64,000 nucleotides of DNA, from contig NC_085138.1 of the NCBI RefSeq assembly GCF_035046485.1, forward strand, positions 45,853,464 through 45,917,463, given 5' to 3'. Numbering within the stretch: the stretch's first letter is position 1; each line of letters begins with the position of its first letter. The position numbers and the translations under genes are program-made. Shown here piece after piece: positions 36,567 to 46,889 of the stretch. The stretch is from Aedes albopictus (taxonomy: Eukaryota > Arthropoda > Insecta > Diptera > Culicidae). The notes below the pieces were generated by a model. That model saw only the letters and a list, made by a program, of their open reading frames with translations, had not been told where the DNA came from and searched no databases.

Positions 36567-38069
36567 TTGCCAAGAATAAAAGGACTTCCCAAAGTTCATA
36601 AACCTGGAAATGAAATGCGTGAGATTGTTTCAGCCATTGGTTCACCTACACACAAAATTGCCAAATATTTAGTACAAGAATTCCAAAACATGCCTAAAAA
36701 ATTTCACAGTAGATCTGTCAAGAATTCCGAACAATTCACAGAACTAGTACAGAATTTATCCGTTAACGACGATGAAATTTTAGTTTCATTCGACGTTAAA
36801 TCACTATTTCCAAGCATTCCAGTTAAAGAGGCCATTAACCTACTAGAAGATTGGCTTCTGAACCAATATGAAGATTCAAATTCAGATTGGATTAAGAAAG
36901 TTCGTACATACATCAAATTAACCAAACTTTGTATGGAAGAAAATTATTTTTCGTTCAGAAATGAAACCTACAAACAACTTAATGGTGCCCCCATGGGCAA
37001 ATCACTTTCTCCATTTTTAAGTGAAATTTTTATGGCAAATTTGGAAAAACGCTTAGAAAACAACAAACAGCTTCCTGAAGTCTGGTGGAGATACGTTGAC
37101 GACGTGTTTAGCATTGTTAAGAAACATCTTTTACCTGAAATCTTGAACAATATCAATAATGCACACAAAAACATCGAATTCACTTGTGAAATTGAACAGA
37201 ACAACCAACTACCATTTTTGGACATACTCATCGTAAAACAAGAATCAACACTTTCCTTCGAAATTTACAGAAAACCGACACACACTCAACGCACTATTCC
37301 AAATTCATCAAATCACTCACATCAACACAAAATTGCATCCTACAATCACATGATACACCGAATGCAGACACTTCCACTTAGTGAAACAGGAAAAACGAAA
37401 GAACTTAATTACATTTTCGAAACAGCACAGTTGAACGGTTACACAAAACAAACAATACAACAGATCATCAACAAAAAGACACAACAACAATACAGACGTT
37501 CTTTGACTACACTGACACGGACAGAACCTACACTTAAACGGATAACTGTGAACTACAACAATGACACCAAAAAACTCCGACCAATTCTCAGAAAGTTTGG
37601 TTTTGAATTAGTTTTCACAAGCAAAGCTAACCAACTTCAAACTCTCTTAGGATCTACGAAAGACCCGTTGGACAACTTAACAAAATCTGGTGTTTACAAA
37701 GTAACATGTAATCACTGTGACAAAATATACATAGGACAAACAAAACGCACACTCAACACACGATTCAAAGAACACATAACGGAAGTATCAAAAGCACACA
37801 AAGACACAGACAAGGGACTCATTCATCATTTTAAATCTAAAGTTGCTGAACATATTTTCAATGAAGGACATTTTATGAATACTTCAAATATTAAACTCTT
37901 ACGACACATTACAAACCCATGGAAACTAGATGTTGCAGAAAGTTTAGAAATTTACAAACAAAACAATAAAAAACTACTTAACAAGGATCAGGGCAATGGG
38001 TACACGTGGCTGTTTAAATTTTTACCTAACACACACAAAACATTACACAATACACAAAACACAAATTGA
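36567..38069 (+). CDS. Penelope RT/GIY-YIG polyprotein, right copy, 500 codons
   Basis: Reverse transcriptase and endonuclease of a Penelope-like retroelement. The RT has GLPKVHKPG (residues 6-14), SAIGSP (22-27), motif A with Asp76 (VSFDVKSLF), motif B APMGKSLSPF (141-150) and motif C YVDD (176-179). The C-terminus has the GIY-YIG nuclease with GVY (375-377), YIG (388-390), a likely catalytic Arg399, His403 and Glu458. The pair Cys381/Cys384 just before YIG is typical of Penelope. The Met at 36567 is only the first in the truncated copy. Full Penelope proteins are usually 700-850 residues, so about 200-300 N-terminal residues are missing. The remaining frame is intact over 500 codons, which suggests recent insertion. 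Confidence 0.9.
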   Translation: MPRIKGLPKVHKPGNEMREIVSAIGSPTHKIAKYLVQEFQNMPKKFHSRSVKNSEQFTELVQNLSVNDDEILVSFDVKSLFPSIPVKEAINLLEDWLLNQYEDSNSDWIKKVRTYIKLTKLCMEENYFSFRNETYKQLNGAPMGKSLSPFLSEIFMANLEKRLENNKQLPEVWWRYVDDVFSIVKKHLLPEILNNINNAHKNIEFTCEIEQNNQLPFLDILIVKQESTLSFEIYRKPTHTQRTIPNSSNHSHQHKIASYNHMIHRMQTLPLSETGKTKELNYIFETAQLNGYTKQTIQQIINKKTQQQYRRSLTTLTRTEPTLKRITVNYNNDTKKLRPILRKFGFELVFTSKANQLQTLLGSTKDPLDNLTKSGVYKVTCNHCDKIYIGQTKRTLNTRFKEHITEVSKAHKDTDKGLIHHFKSKVAEHIFNEGHFMNTSNIKLLRHITNPWKLDVAESLEIYKQNNKKLLNKDQGNGYTWLFKFLPNTHKTLHNTQNTN

Positions 38070-38331
38070 CTACCTACCAAATCGGCAGGAAAAAATAACA
38101 CAACAAACACCAATTGACTACCTACCAAATCGGTAGGAATTTTCCTAGCTTTAGGTATCTTATTGACACCCTGTTTTCTAACAGGCAGATACACCCCCTT
38201 TTTTACAAATATGTACCTACAATTTTGTACCTACATTTTTATACCTACACTTTTACCCACACACGTACCTACACATACACTCCTAGTATAAATACCACAA
38301 CGAATGCGAGGTTTTCTTCAGTCGAGCACTT

Positions 38332-38378
38332 GACACTGAAGAAGTCTGTAAGTCACAGACGAAATAGGCCTATCTGTC
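38332..38378 (+). ncRNA. Candidate type I hammerhead ribozyme in the Penelope 3' region
   Basis: The core reads CTGAAGA (38336-38342; fits CUGANGA). Stem II is GTCTG/CAGAC around a 7-base loop (38344-38360), then GAAA (38361-38364), a palindromic short stem III TAGGCCTA, TC as the cleavage dinucleotide, and stem I GACA (38332-38335) with TGTC (38375-38378). One extra A separates core and stem II. Hammerheads in Penelope terminal regions are established; the extra A and very short stem III make this a candidate only. The palindromic stem III could favour dimer formation. Confidence 0.6.
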
Positions 38379-39003
38379 CGAAGATAAGCACAGTAGTAGA
38401 ATTAAAAGGAATTTGCTCGTCCTTTCTAGTTTTTCTTTAAAAGAGTTATTCATTTTTTATTTTCTTTTGCAAAAGTAAAGTATTAGTGAAGTGTTTTTAA
38501 AATTAAACTAGAGTCTGAAGTAACAAGTTCTACTAAAAGCTCTAAAGTAATAGTAAAGTGAATAATAATTATCGACTCACCCTTTAGGTTACACGGGGGT
38601 GACATCGGGGACATTTCTGGTTTGCATCCAAAACATAAGTCGCACGTATCAAACTTCATGATTTCAAGAGAATGGGGCAGAAAAAAAACAACTGAAGTAT
38701 GTACCAACTGATATGGCCTCTCCGGAACACCTGAAACAGGTTCCGCGGGAGCCTCTCAAACACAATAACACACGAAATAATCACTTTTAGTCATTTGACA
38801 AAACAGGCCCATCCTCTGACCCCAGTACAATCCGGAATATCTCCGGAATGGTTCCGGATATTACATGACCACTAGGATGTAATAAACTTGCACCAATTTA
38901 TGATCGATTAAGGGCGACTTCAAAAAAATCGGATGAAAATTGACGAAATGCCAGGATTTTGAAAATGAGTTGTCGGAGGGCGGGTATGTGAAGGTTAAAC
39001 TTA

Positions 39004-39155
39004 ACATTAGACAACGGAGCATGCACCAGTGGAAACGGGGAAGAAATTATTCTCACGAAAAGTTTCAACGCCCGAAGCGGGAATCGAACCCTCACCCCAT
39101 AGCATAGTGCGATTATAAGCTTGGTGACCCTAACCGCACAGCTACGAGGCTCCAC
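39004..39155 (-). mobile_element. tRNA-related SINE, short family
   Basis: On the minus strand a tRNA-like head shows GTAGCTGTGCGGTTAGGG (A box region) and GGGTTCGATTCCCGC (B box). About 70 bases of body follow, ending near 39004. It lies just outside the TTAA element within the 303-bp satellite. I cannot name the family. Confidence 0.65.
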
Positions 39156-39695
39156 AATATGTAATATGTATTCCATGTCAGTCAAACTATCTTAGAGTTC
39201 AGAACTTCAGGTCTACTACGATGTTCAGGAACTCTCGTAACATCAGTTGTATCTGACATACTAAGTAACGTTGCATAATCAATCGCGGTGACTGGACCAA
39301 CCTGAAGTCTACTATATATTATTATGAACCTTTGGGAAATTGAGGGTCGTCCAAACTATCCTGAAGTTTAGCTATTGATAATAACAGTAGTTATTCTCAC
39401 AATGAAATTTAAACTGTAATCTGTAAACCCCCTGGCATATCGTGAGTCATTTCAAGATAGTTTTAAGATATTCCAGATCAACATAACTACCCCAGAGACC
39501 ATAGCTTCAGGTCTACACTTGTGATAATAGCTTTTGCCACTACGTTAACCCTCAAGAGGATACCTATAAAAAAAGGTCGGTTTTGGGATTCTGGGGTCCA
39601 TTGGACCCCAACATATATTCTCGCGTATCTCGTGATCCTTACGTTCGGAAAAGATGTTAGGTTTGTCAAGGCCTATTTATCTAAAGCTACTAGTA

Positions 39696-39825
39696 CACAG
39701 GGTCAAATATTTGTCCAAAACAAACCCAATGCTCAAACATCTTGTTTGACTTGATCGAATTTTTATTATGTGTCAAACTGATATTGTTTCTTGAGTTCTT
39801 TCCTTGTCAAATATTTGACCCTGTA
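39696..39825. mobile_element. 130-bp TA-flanked MITE
   Basis: The ends CACAGGGTCAAATATTTG and inverted TACAGGGTCAAATATTTG have TA directly outside (39694-39695 and 39826-39827). It is non-coding. Confidence 0.72.
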
Positions 39826-40038
39826 TACTACAGGCCTAATGATTGTAGTAGGCTTTGAGGTACTACCAGGTAATGTCTGTAATATTAAAGAAGTACTTGT
39901 TCAGAATCAAACGTGTCTTCCTACAATTCCAAAGTGGGATGGATTGCCCATTTTGCAAAATCGATCAAACCTTCAAGTTATTGGACGATGAGAATACTGA
40001 AAGCAGGCGAAATTCCAAAACGCTCCTAATCATCAGTA

Positions 40039-41729
40039 GGGGGGGTGGGGGTAAGACGGACATGCTTAGGAAACACTCTATTTTGACAGTGTAAACAATG
40101 AGATAATTAAAATTTTACCTCCATACTATTTACTTCAACTAAGGTACTTTACAGTCTGCAAACCGATTTTGCAATAAAATTTGATTTTCCATGACTTTTG
40201 AGACGTGTTTTTGCAAATTAAAGTCCATTTTGTAAATTGGAAACATCCATACACTGGTAAACGCCTAACAGTATGCAATGCTCTGGTAATTGCAAACTGT
40301 TCCAACAACAAAAATTCAAATATAATGATTTTTTAAACAAAAAATCAATATAAAATGCTTTACACGGCTTCCACAACCATTTTTGTACTCCATAGATTTC
40401 AATCTGTGAACAATGTGTGGGTTTTAATGTGTTTCTCATGGCACTATCAAAGTAGCCCCAACACTGTCCGTCTTACCCACCCTCAAGGCGGACCGTCTTA
40501 CCCCCACGCAACGCAAAATATTTATTCCACCATCGTTATCCATAAGCCATGAAATTTACCTGAATTTCGTTTTGTGTAGGACGGAACAGTTTAAAACAAC
40601 TGGGAAACTCAAAATAATATGGGAAAACTCAGCAATTTAATGTTAAAAAAGCTTATTTATTGCCGCCTCAAAATTAGATCCCATCACAAAAGCGTGTAGC
40701 CAGCTAAATCATTGTTTATTTTTTGCACTTTTGACATACAGGGGATGGCCAAAATGTTTGGGATAGGCAACTTTTCTTTCTCTCCCAAAAAATTCAACAT
40801 GCTATAACTTTTCATGGAGTGCATGAAAAAATCTCAAATTTTAACTGTTTGTCAACCTATTGTATGTGAATCATTGGTACAAATTTGGGCTCGATTGATT
40901 AATCTTTCGGAAAGTTAGAACCATTCTGGTAAAACACTATTTTTCAGACAACCCATTTTTGAGCTGTCATATCTCGGAAACCAGTGAACCGAATTGAATG
41001 AAATTTTTAACGTACACTAACAATATACACATGATTCACAAATTATTAAAACATGAATACTTTTTGAGCGTTCAAAAAAGTTATCATGGATTGACTCCTT
41101 TTGGATTTTTCTCGAAAAAAAATGTATTTTTCTTACGTCAATGTCAATAAATTTTAGTGTTGATGTCCAAAGATTTTCCACTTCTGTTCTCAAGTTATCT
41201 TTAATCAGATATATTAGAGCCTATTTAAACTAAAGGAAGAACACATTTAGTTATTTTTGTGTGGTATTGTAAATATGACTTTTTTCCTCTATATGGGTAA
41301 AAATTTCAACCTGGTATAACTTAATTCGCCGTGAGAAAATATTACATTTTATAACGTCGTATTCAGTATCATCATATTGTTGATAAACGTTAAAAAATTC
41401 ATTCAATTCAGTTCACTGGTTTCCGAGATATGACAGCTCAAAAATGAGTTGTCTAAAAAATAGTGTTTTACCCGAATGGTTCTAACTTCGCGGAAAAAAT
41501 ATTCAATCGAGCCCAAATTTGTACCAATGGTGCACATATGATAGGTTGATAAACAGTCAAAATTTGAGATTTTTTGATGCACTCCATGAAAAGTTATAGC
41601 ATGTTGAACTTTTTGTGAGAGAAAAAAAAATTGCCTATCCCAAACATTTTGGCCATCCCCTGTATGTATTCTCTCATGGAGTGGTTTAATAATCATCAAC
41701 TGATAAGAAGATAGAGTTAATCGTAAAAG
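40039..41729 (-). mobile_element. 'GTAAGACGGAC' element, truncated copy interrupted by a foldback
   Basis: It starts GGGGGGGTGGGGGTAAGACGGAC and runs collinear, inverted, with the complete copy at 53153-54199. Homology stops at about 41729, so one end is lost. It keeps the internal blocks of GTCCGTCTTACCC. Confidence 0.78.
40739..41662. mobile_element. 924-bp foldback with TA target, TIR CAGGGGATGGCCAAAATG
   Basis: The inverted arms are about 275 bp each. TA flanks both ends (40737-40738 and 41663-41664). The paralogous copy at 53 kb has the uninterrupted target (gacatatgtattctc, inverted, near 53300), so the insertion and TA duplication are directly demonstrated. No coding capacity. Confidence 0.9.
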
Positions 41730-42715
41730 ATAATGATAAGAGTAAGAAGTTTGGCATCAAAGAACGAATTGTAGAGTGGAACAGGGGCCACAACTTTGCC
41801 AAAGAAAGAATTTTAACTTATTACGCATTTTTCAAAGATAATTGACAAAAACAAATTAAAACACGCTATTTTTAGCTATTTTGCTCTAGAAAACTTAGTT
41901 ATTTAACTTAACCAATCGGTTGAAAGATGCCATTTGATAGAAAATTCAATAATCTTTCGAATAAGGGTAAAAAAACAGCGATAAGTTTGACCATTTTAAA
42001 TAAGAGTCAAAAACATGGGAAGTTCAATAACTACGTAACGGTTGAGATTTCACCATATGCGTAGAACATTTTTTTTTCACCATTTATGGTCCTCTATCAC
42101 CCTTTGAAAAGTTTGCACTCATGAACCTAACACCCTGTATATGTCTGCGATAGCTCAAAAAGGTTCGCTCAAATATTACGTATCACTAGGGGTAGCAAGG
42201 GAGTCTAGTATCTAAGTGTAACACAGCACTTTATACAAAAATTTAGAATTTACCATACCAAAATTGTAACGTGGAGTAAAATTGTCAAATTTTGCATTAC
42301 ATATGATTTGGATGAACCCAAAGAAACATCACAGACAAATAGATATAATATTTATGAAATTAACACCTCAATATCCTGATTACTTCTGATTACTTATAGA
42401 GATGGTGTCTTCGGCAAAGTTGTTTGATTGGTGAAGTACTTATAGATGATGGACCGTTTGATTTGATGCTCCACCACTTAGCGGCGGTAGTGAGCATACA
42501 AAATTTATACTTCATATATCTCAGGATCATGATTACTTAGAAAGATAGTTGTTCGGTAGGCTTTTTGATTCCGAACTCTGCCATAAGCTGGCACTAATGA
42601 GCATTTTTTACATTTTATATCTGCTGTACATCGGGATACTTATTATTTATAGAGAATGTACGGTAAAGTTTTTTGCAGGACATAGGTCTAAAAAATTAGA
42701 CACTTGCGAATAAAT
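41730..42715. other. Unassigned sequence
   Basis: No supported gene or element ends. Phrases such as 'gtcttcggcaaagttg' recur elsewhere in the window inside foldback elements, so decayed repeats are likely. Confidence 0.35.
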
Positions 42716-42749
42716 AGTTCAGTAATGTAATTGGAAAGCACAGTTCATA

Positions 42750-43230
42750 TTTTAGAGGAATCCCGGGATTAATTCCTGGAAAAATCCCGAAAAGAATTCT
42801 TCGAGGAATCCCGGGAAGAATTCCTGGAGGTATCCAGAATAAACTCCTGGAGTGATTCCGGGATAAATTTCTACAGCAATCCCGGGTGAAATTCCTAGAG
42901 CAATCCCAGAAAAAGTTCCTGTAAGAATTTCTAGGGGAATCCCAGGACAAATTCCTAGATGAATCTCAGGAGGAATTCCGAAGGGAATCCTAGGAGAGAT
43001 TCCAAAAGGAATTCTAGGAGGACTTTCTGGAGGCATCCCAGGAGGAACTCCTGTAGAAATCGCGGGAGGTTCTTGGAAGAATTCCGGAAGGAATTCTTGG
43101 AGGAATCCCAGGAGCAATACTGGGACAAATTCCTAAATGAATCCCGGGAGCCATTCCTGGAGAAATCTCGGGAGGAAATGCAGAAAAAAATCCCGGGACG
43201 AATTTCTGGAGGAATCCCAACAGGAATTGT
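42750..43230. repeat. Minisatellite, GGAATCCC.GGA..AATTCCTGGA units
   Basis: A ~24-bp unit alternating 'ggaatcccgg' and 'gaattcctgg' is repeated about 20 times with drift. Both strands stay open over 100-120 codons here because of the repeat structure, so these frames are not genes. Confidence 0.85.
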
Positions 43231-43393
43231 GTCAAGACATATTGTATTAAGACATTTACCTCAAAAGATGTTTCCTTTTTTGAGGACATTTATCGCTTGA
43301 GGTGTCTAGGATGCTGGTCGGATATGTATTTATTAGCGCAGAAAAACTGTCATTATCAAATACTTTTGCCAAAGACACGAATATTCTATACAT

Positions 43394-43561
43394 GGGAACG
43401 TCCATAAATTACGTCACGCAAAAATCGACCATTTTGAACCCCCCACCCCTCCCCCGTCGCACTTTTTGTATGGGAGCTCTGAAATTTTTGTATAGGTTGT
43501 CACACTTTGATGAACCCTTTCCCCTCACCCTCAAAGCGTGACGTAATTTATGGACGTTGCC
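43394..43561. mobile_element. 168-bp MITE, 3-bp TSD CAT (PIF/Harbinger-like)
   Basis: Termini GGGAACGTCCATAAATTACG and inverted GGCAACGTCCATAAATTACG are flanked by CAT. Copy 2 of the duplication (about 46985-47005) has the empty site tatacattcag. A 3-bp TSD suggests PIF/Harbinger. Confidence 0.85.
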
Positions 43562-43776
43562 CATTCAGAATATATTTTTTTTGAGCTAAATATAACTTAT
43601 AATCCGTATTTTCAATACACACTAGTGCCATCTACTGAGCTAATTTTCATTTGATTTATTTATTATAAGATTGCCCTTGGGCTATTGTACAATTTTGCCG
43701 AAGGCAGCATTATTCTAAGAAGTCACGATCAAAAGATACAATGATGCATGCCATGGGGTCCAATGGATTCTAGGGG

Positions 43777-44177
43777 CAGTGCTGAAAATTTCATTTCGTC
43801 ATACCTAAATTCAATCACCTACAGCTCATTTTAGAAGCTGAACCTTAGAATATGGTATATGAAAAACTTGTGCGGCTAGACCAGTTCTGCTACAAAGTCA
43901 CAGAAAAACTGATATTTTTCGAATATTTAAGGTAAATGTCACGGACTACCTTTGAAAAATGCCAAATGATATTCACCGTGAATATCATTGGCATTTTTTC
44001 GAAGGTAGTCCGTGACATTTACCATAAATATTCGAAAAATATCGGGTTTTCCGTGACTTTCTAGCAGAATTGGTCTGGCCGCACATTTTTTTCATATACC
44101 ATATTCTCAGGTTCAGCTTCTAAAATGAGCTGTAGGTGATGGAATTTAAATATGACGAAATGAATTTTTCAGCACTG
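43777..44177. mobile_element. 401-bp foldback MITE, 8-bp TSD TCTAGGGG
   Basis: Nearly the whole element is a palindrome, ending CAGTGCTGAAAATTTCATTTCG-type sequence. TCTAGGGG flanks both ends (43769-43776 and 44178-44185). Copy 2 near 47200 shows the empty site 'ggatcccaggggtac'. It is hAT-like by TSD length. A relative lies at 55370-55765. Confidence 0.88.
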
Positions 44178-44392
44178 TCTAGGGGTACACAATAGCCCGG
44201 TTCAACATTGAAATCCAAAAAAAAACATAGTACGCCATGAAACTATCGATATTTTTGTACAAATAACTCATCGCGGTGTAGTTTGAAGGTAATGTAAAAA
44301 TGGGGCCGATATGTCAATCCGAACTTTTTTGCGAGCACTTCAAAGTGGCTCTGGCCTCTGGGGACCCCAGGTATCCATAAGAGGGTTAAGTA

Positions 44393-45536
44393 CCCGAGCA
44401 AAGTCCAACAACAAAATTACAGCAAATCGAAAACATGATTTGTATTCAGCAACAAATTGATATCACATTTTGATATCATTTTATCTTTAATTTCAAATTT
44501 TGCTTTCGGTTTGCTGTCATTTTAAATTAATGTAAATTTTTAATACTACAATCAAACTATAATAGTTTTTAAATTTTTAATACTACAATAGTTTTTAAAT
44601 CTTTTAATTCTAGGGAAATATCATTAGTGCAATTGTATTATTGCATTTAGGATTTGATATCAACCTAAAAACTCTACATTTAACGATTTTTTAATTTTCT
44701 TGTGCTGATAACAAAAACAGTTATCAATTTGCTATCATCGATAGCAGGAATGGTTTTCAATTTGCTGTCACAGGAACATTTTTCTGCTTTAATTTTTGAT
44801 GTTTTAACCGTTAAAACGACCAAAACGACAACAACCTGAGTTATTAAAATTTGCAATATCACAACATTAACCCTCTAATACCCAAATTTTTGATTTTGAT
44901 CTAAATAACATTTTTCGTCATCTAAAATCGATTTAAACATGTTTTGGAAGATGATTCTTTTCAATTCTCGATTTCGTGAATTTCAGTTTTTTATTTTTCT
45001 AATTTTTATTTTTGAACATCCCCACACTTTTATATTTTTCCTGGAAGCCAATTTGGGAAACGGATTTTTTGAGATGAAAACATTTTGAGATTTTATGATT
45101 ATTGTTGAAATATTATTATTTTAAATCTTTTTCACAGAAAATTTTATTTTCCGTGTAATTTTAAGGAAAATTATTTTGGAGTGTATTCGATTCCATTAAA
45201 CTGTTAAACAAGGATAGAATGATTAGGGAAAAATTTAAAATATGTTAATTTTAGCGATTCAATACAAAATAAACAATGAATTCTAAAAGGTGACTAAACA
45301 ACAATTTTTCAACGATTTTTAAACAATGTAAATACGCTTTAAAATACAACAAAAACTATTTTGAGATATACAGAACAGTCCTAAATATCAGCCAAAAATA
45401 TAAAAAAAATGATTTTCCACGAAACAAAAATTACAAAAATGCTCAAACTATATCCCGTCTAAAGGCGGGATTGGGTATTAGAGGGTTAAAAAAAGTTTTT
45501 AATTTGCTATCAGACTTTGCTTTGCAGACTTTGCTG
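44393..45536. mobile_element. TA-flanked element with GAGCAAAGTC ends, hosting a TTAA MITE
   Basis: Left CCCGAGCAAAGTCC and inverted right CAGCAAAGTCTG are short imperfect TIRs between TA dinucleotides. Copy 2 at about 47403 reads straight through (gttaagtagtgtt), proving the insertion. It is non-coding and interrupted by 44871-45485. Confidence 0.78.
44871..45485. mobile_element. 615-bp TTAA-flanked MITE (piggyBac-like ends)
   Basis: CCCTCTAATACCCAA at the left and its inverted copy at the right (ttgggtattagaggg) are flanked by TTAA (44867-44870 and 45486-45489). It is nested in the TA element. No ORF. Confidence 0.85.
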
Positions 45537-45689
45537 TAGTGTTACATATTCCACTGTGCTTACCAAAGCAGTTAGAGGAATAATAAGCGTTGTTATATAG
45601 GTATTTTTAGGATATTATGGGCTTCCTTACTGTTATGAAGCTTAGTTTATAAAAACAACCACTGTAACTTTCAGAAGACTTACTGGGCA

Positions 45690-46889
45690 TAATAGACTAC
45701 AAATCGTAGCTTTGTATAATGAAAGAATTTGCCGTTACACCCGTAGACTTTAGGATCTAAACTCAAGAACAGTTTGGATGACCTAGGATATCCCGACTGA
45801 TCTGATATTGTCTATTAACCTTTCAGAAGACTTACCCTTGGACTTACCCGACATGTTGGATTACAAATCGTAGCTTTGTATAATGAAAGAAGTTACCGTT
45901 ACACCCGCAGACTTTAAGATCTAAACTTAAGAATAGTTTGGATGACCTAGGATATCTCGACTGATCTGATATTGCCTATTAAACTTTCAGAAGACGGACA
46001 TGATAGATTACAAATCATAGCTTTGTATAATGCAAGAGGTTGCCGTAACACCCGTAGACTCAAGAACAGTTTGGATGACCTAGGATATATCGACTGATCT
46101 GATATTGCCTATTATTCTTTAAGAAGACTTACTGGACATGATAGATTACAAATTATAGCTTTGTATAATGAAAGAAGTTACCGTTACACCCATAGACTTT
46201 ATGATATAAACTCAAGAACAGTTTGGATGACCTTGGATATCCCGACTGATCTGATATTGTCTATTAACCTTTCAGAAGACTTACCCGACATGTTAGATTA
46301 CAAATCGTAGCTTTGTATAATGAAAGAAGTTACCGTTACACCCGCAGACTTGAGGATCAAAACTTAAGAATAGTTTGGATGACCTAGGATATCTTGACTG
46401 ATCTGATATTGCCTATTATCCTTTCAGAACATGATAGATTACAAACCGTAGCATTGTATAATAAAAGAATTTACCGTTACGCCCGTAGACTCAAGAACAG
46501 TTTGGATGACCTAGGATATATCGACTGATCTGATATTGCCTATTCATCTTTAACCCTAAAAGAGATACCTGGGGTCCATTGAACCCCAGGCGCCTTTCAG
46601 AGCTCGTCTTTACTGGAACACACTCAGCGAGGTGACGAAACTGAGGCCATGAAGGTATCCCTTTTAGGGTTTAAAAGACTTACTGGACATGATAGATTAC
46701 AAATTATAGCTTTTTATAATGAAATATAATGAAAGAAGTTACCGTTACACCCATAGACTTTAGGATCTAAACTCAAGAACAGTATGGGTGACGTAGAATA
46801 TCTCGAATGAACTGATATTGTCTATAACTATTAACCTTCCAGAAGATTTACTGGACATGATAGATTACAAATCGTAGCTTTGTATAATG
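45690..46889 (+). repeat. 130-165-bp satellite, array 1
   Basis: The phrase 'agtttggatgacctaggatat' or a close variant marks about seven units. Each also has 'gattacaaatcgtagctttgtataatgaaagaagttaccgttacaccc'-like sequence. Confidence 0.85.
46554..46669. mobile_element. 116-bp MITE, CCCTAAAAG ends, in satellite array 1
   Basis: TIRs CCCTAAAAGAGATACC and CCCTAAAAGGGATACC are flanked by TTTAA. A sibling satellite unit near 48125 reads 'atctttaaaaagactt' without the insert. The ends resemble the TTAA/CCCT group. Confidence 0.78.

Larger units (their letters stand above)
36566..38517 (+). mobile_element. Penelope-like element, right copy (5'-truncated)
   Basis: It runs from the RT N-terminal region through the stop at 38069 and a 3' region to about 38517. 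The 3' region contains two copies of 'ttgactacctaccaaatcgg', a run of 'gtacctac' short repeats (38212-38280) and a hammerhead candidate. Penelope elements often have truncated, tandem or inverted partner copies. Confidence 0.88.
34397..38584. mobile_element. TA-flanked mariner-like element hosting the Penelope pair
   Basis: The ends AAGGGTGAGTCGATAATTATT are perfect inverted repeats of about 21 bp, each with TA outside. The left portion (to about 34960) may include the start of a transposase-like frame near 34792 (MSTRRTLIENVV...), which stops after roughly 25 codons. The rest has been displaced by the Penelope pair. Confidence 0.65.
33922..38994. mobile_element. TTAA-flanked foldback element hosting a TA element
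   Basis: The arms (about 33922-34330 and 38590-38994) are diverged inverted copies ending CCTTCACGTACCCG and CCTTCACATACCCG. TTAA lies directly outside each end (33918-33921 and 38995-38998). piggyBac-type ends are inferred. It is interrupted by the element at 34397-38584. Confidence 0.7.
32150..39545 (+). repeat. 303-bp satellite array, interrupted by nested elements
   Basis: 'Cagccaaactaccttggagttcag' or its variants start units near 32459 and 32762 and again near 39175 and 39478, both pairs exactly 303 bases apart. Another marker, 'aagtccttcaa', lies at 32331, 32634 and 33510; the last interval becomes 306 after the 570-bp MITE is subtracted. The unit broken at about 33873 resumes at about 39169, so everything between is later insertion. 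Confidence 0.75.
43299..46889 (+). repeat. Composite tandem duplication, copy 1 (with insertions)
   Basis: It begins 'gaggtgtctaggatgctggtcgg', continues through a TTAA-bounded right end near 44386 and a 'tagtgttacatattccac' segment, then about seven units of a 130-165-bp satellite. It is collinear with 46890-48330 but expanded by four later insertions. Confidence 0.8.

Noticed and set aside
35286..38440. Short frames at 35040-35366, 35286-35492 and their mirror images at 37988-38194 and 38114-38440
   Set aside because: They come from Penelope 3' region repeats, and duplication in the inverted copy explains their apparent conservation.
42752..43300. Long frames of 113 and 121 codons on both strands with many Pro/Gly/Ile or Arg/Asn
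   Set aside because: They are created by the ~24-bp minisatellite, which stays open on both strands; no non-repeat protein sequence is present.
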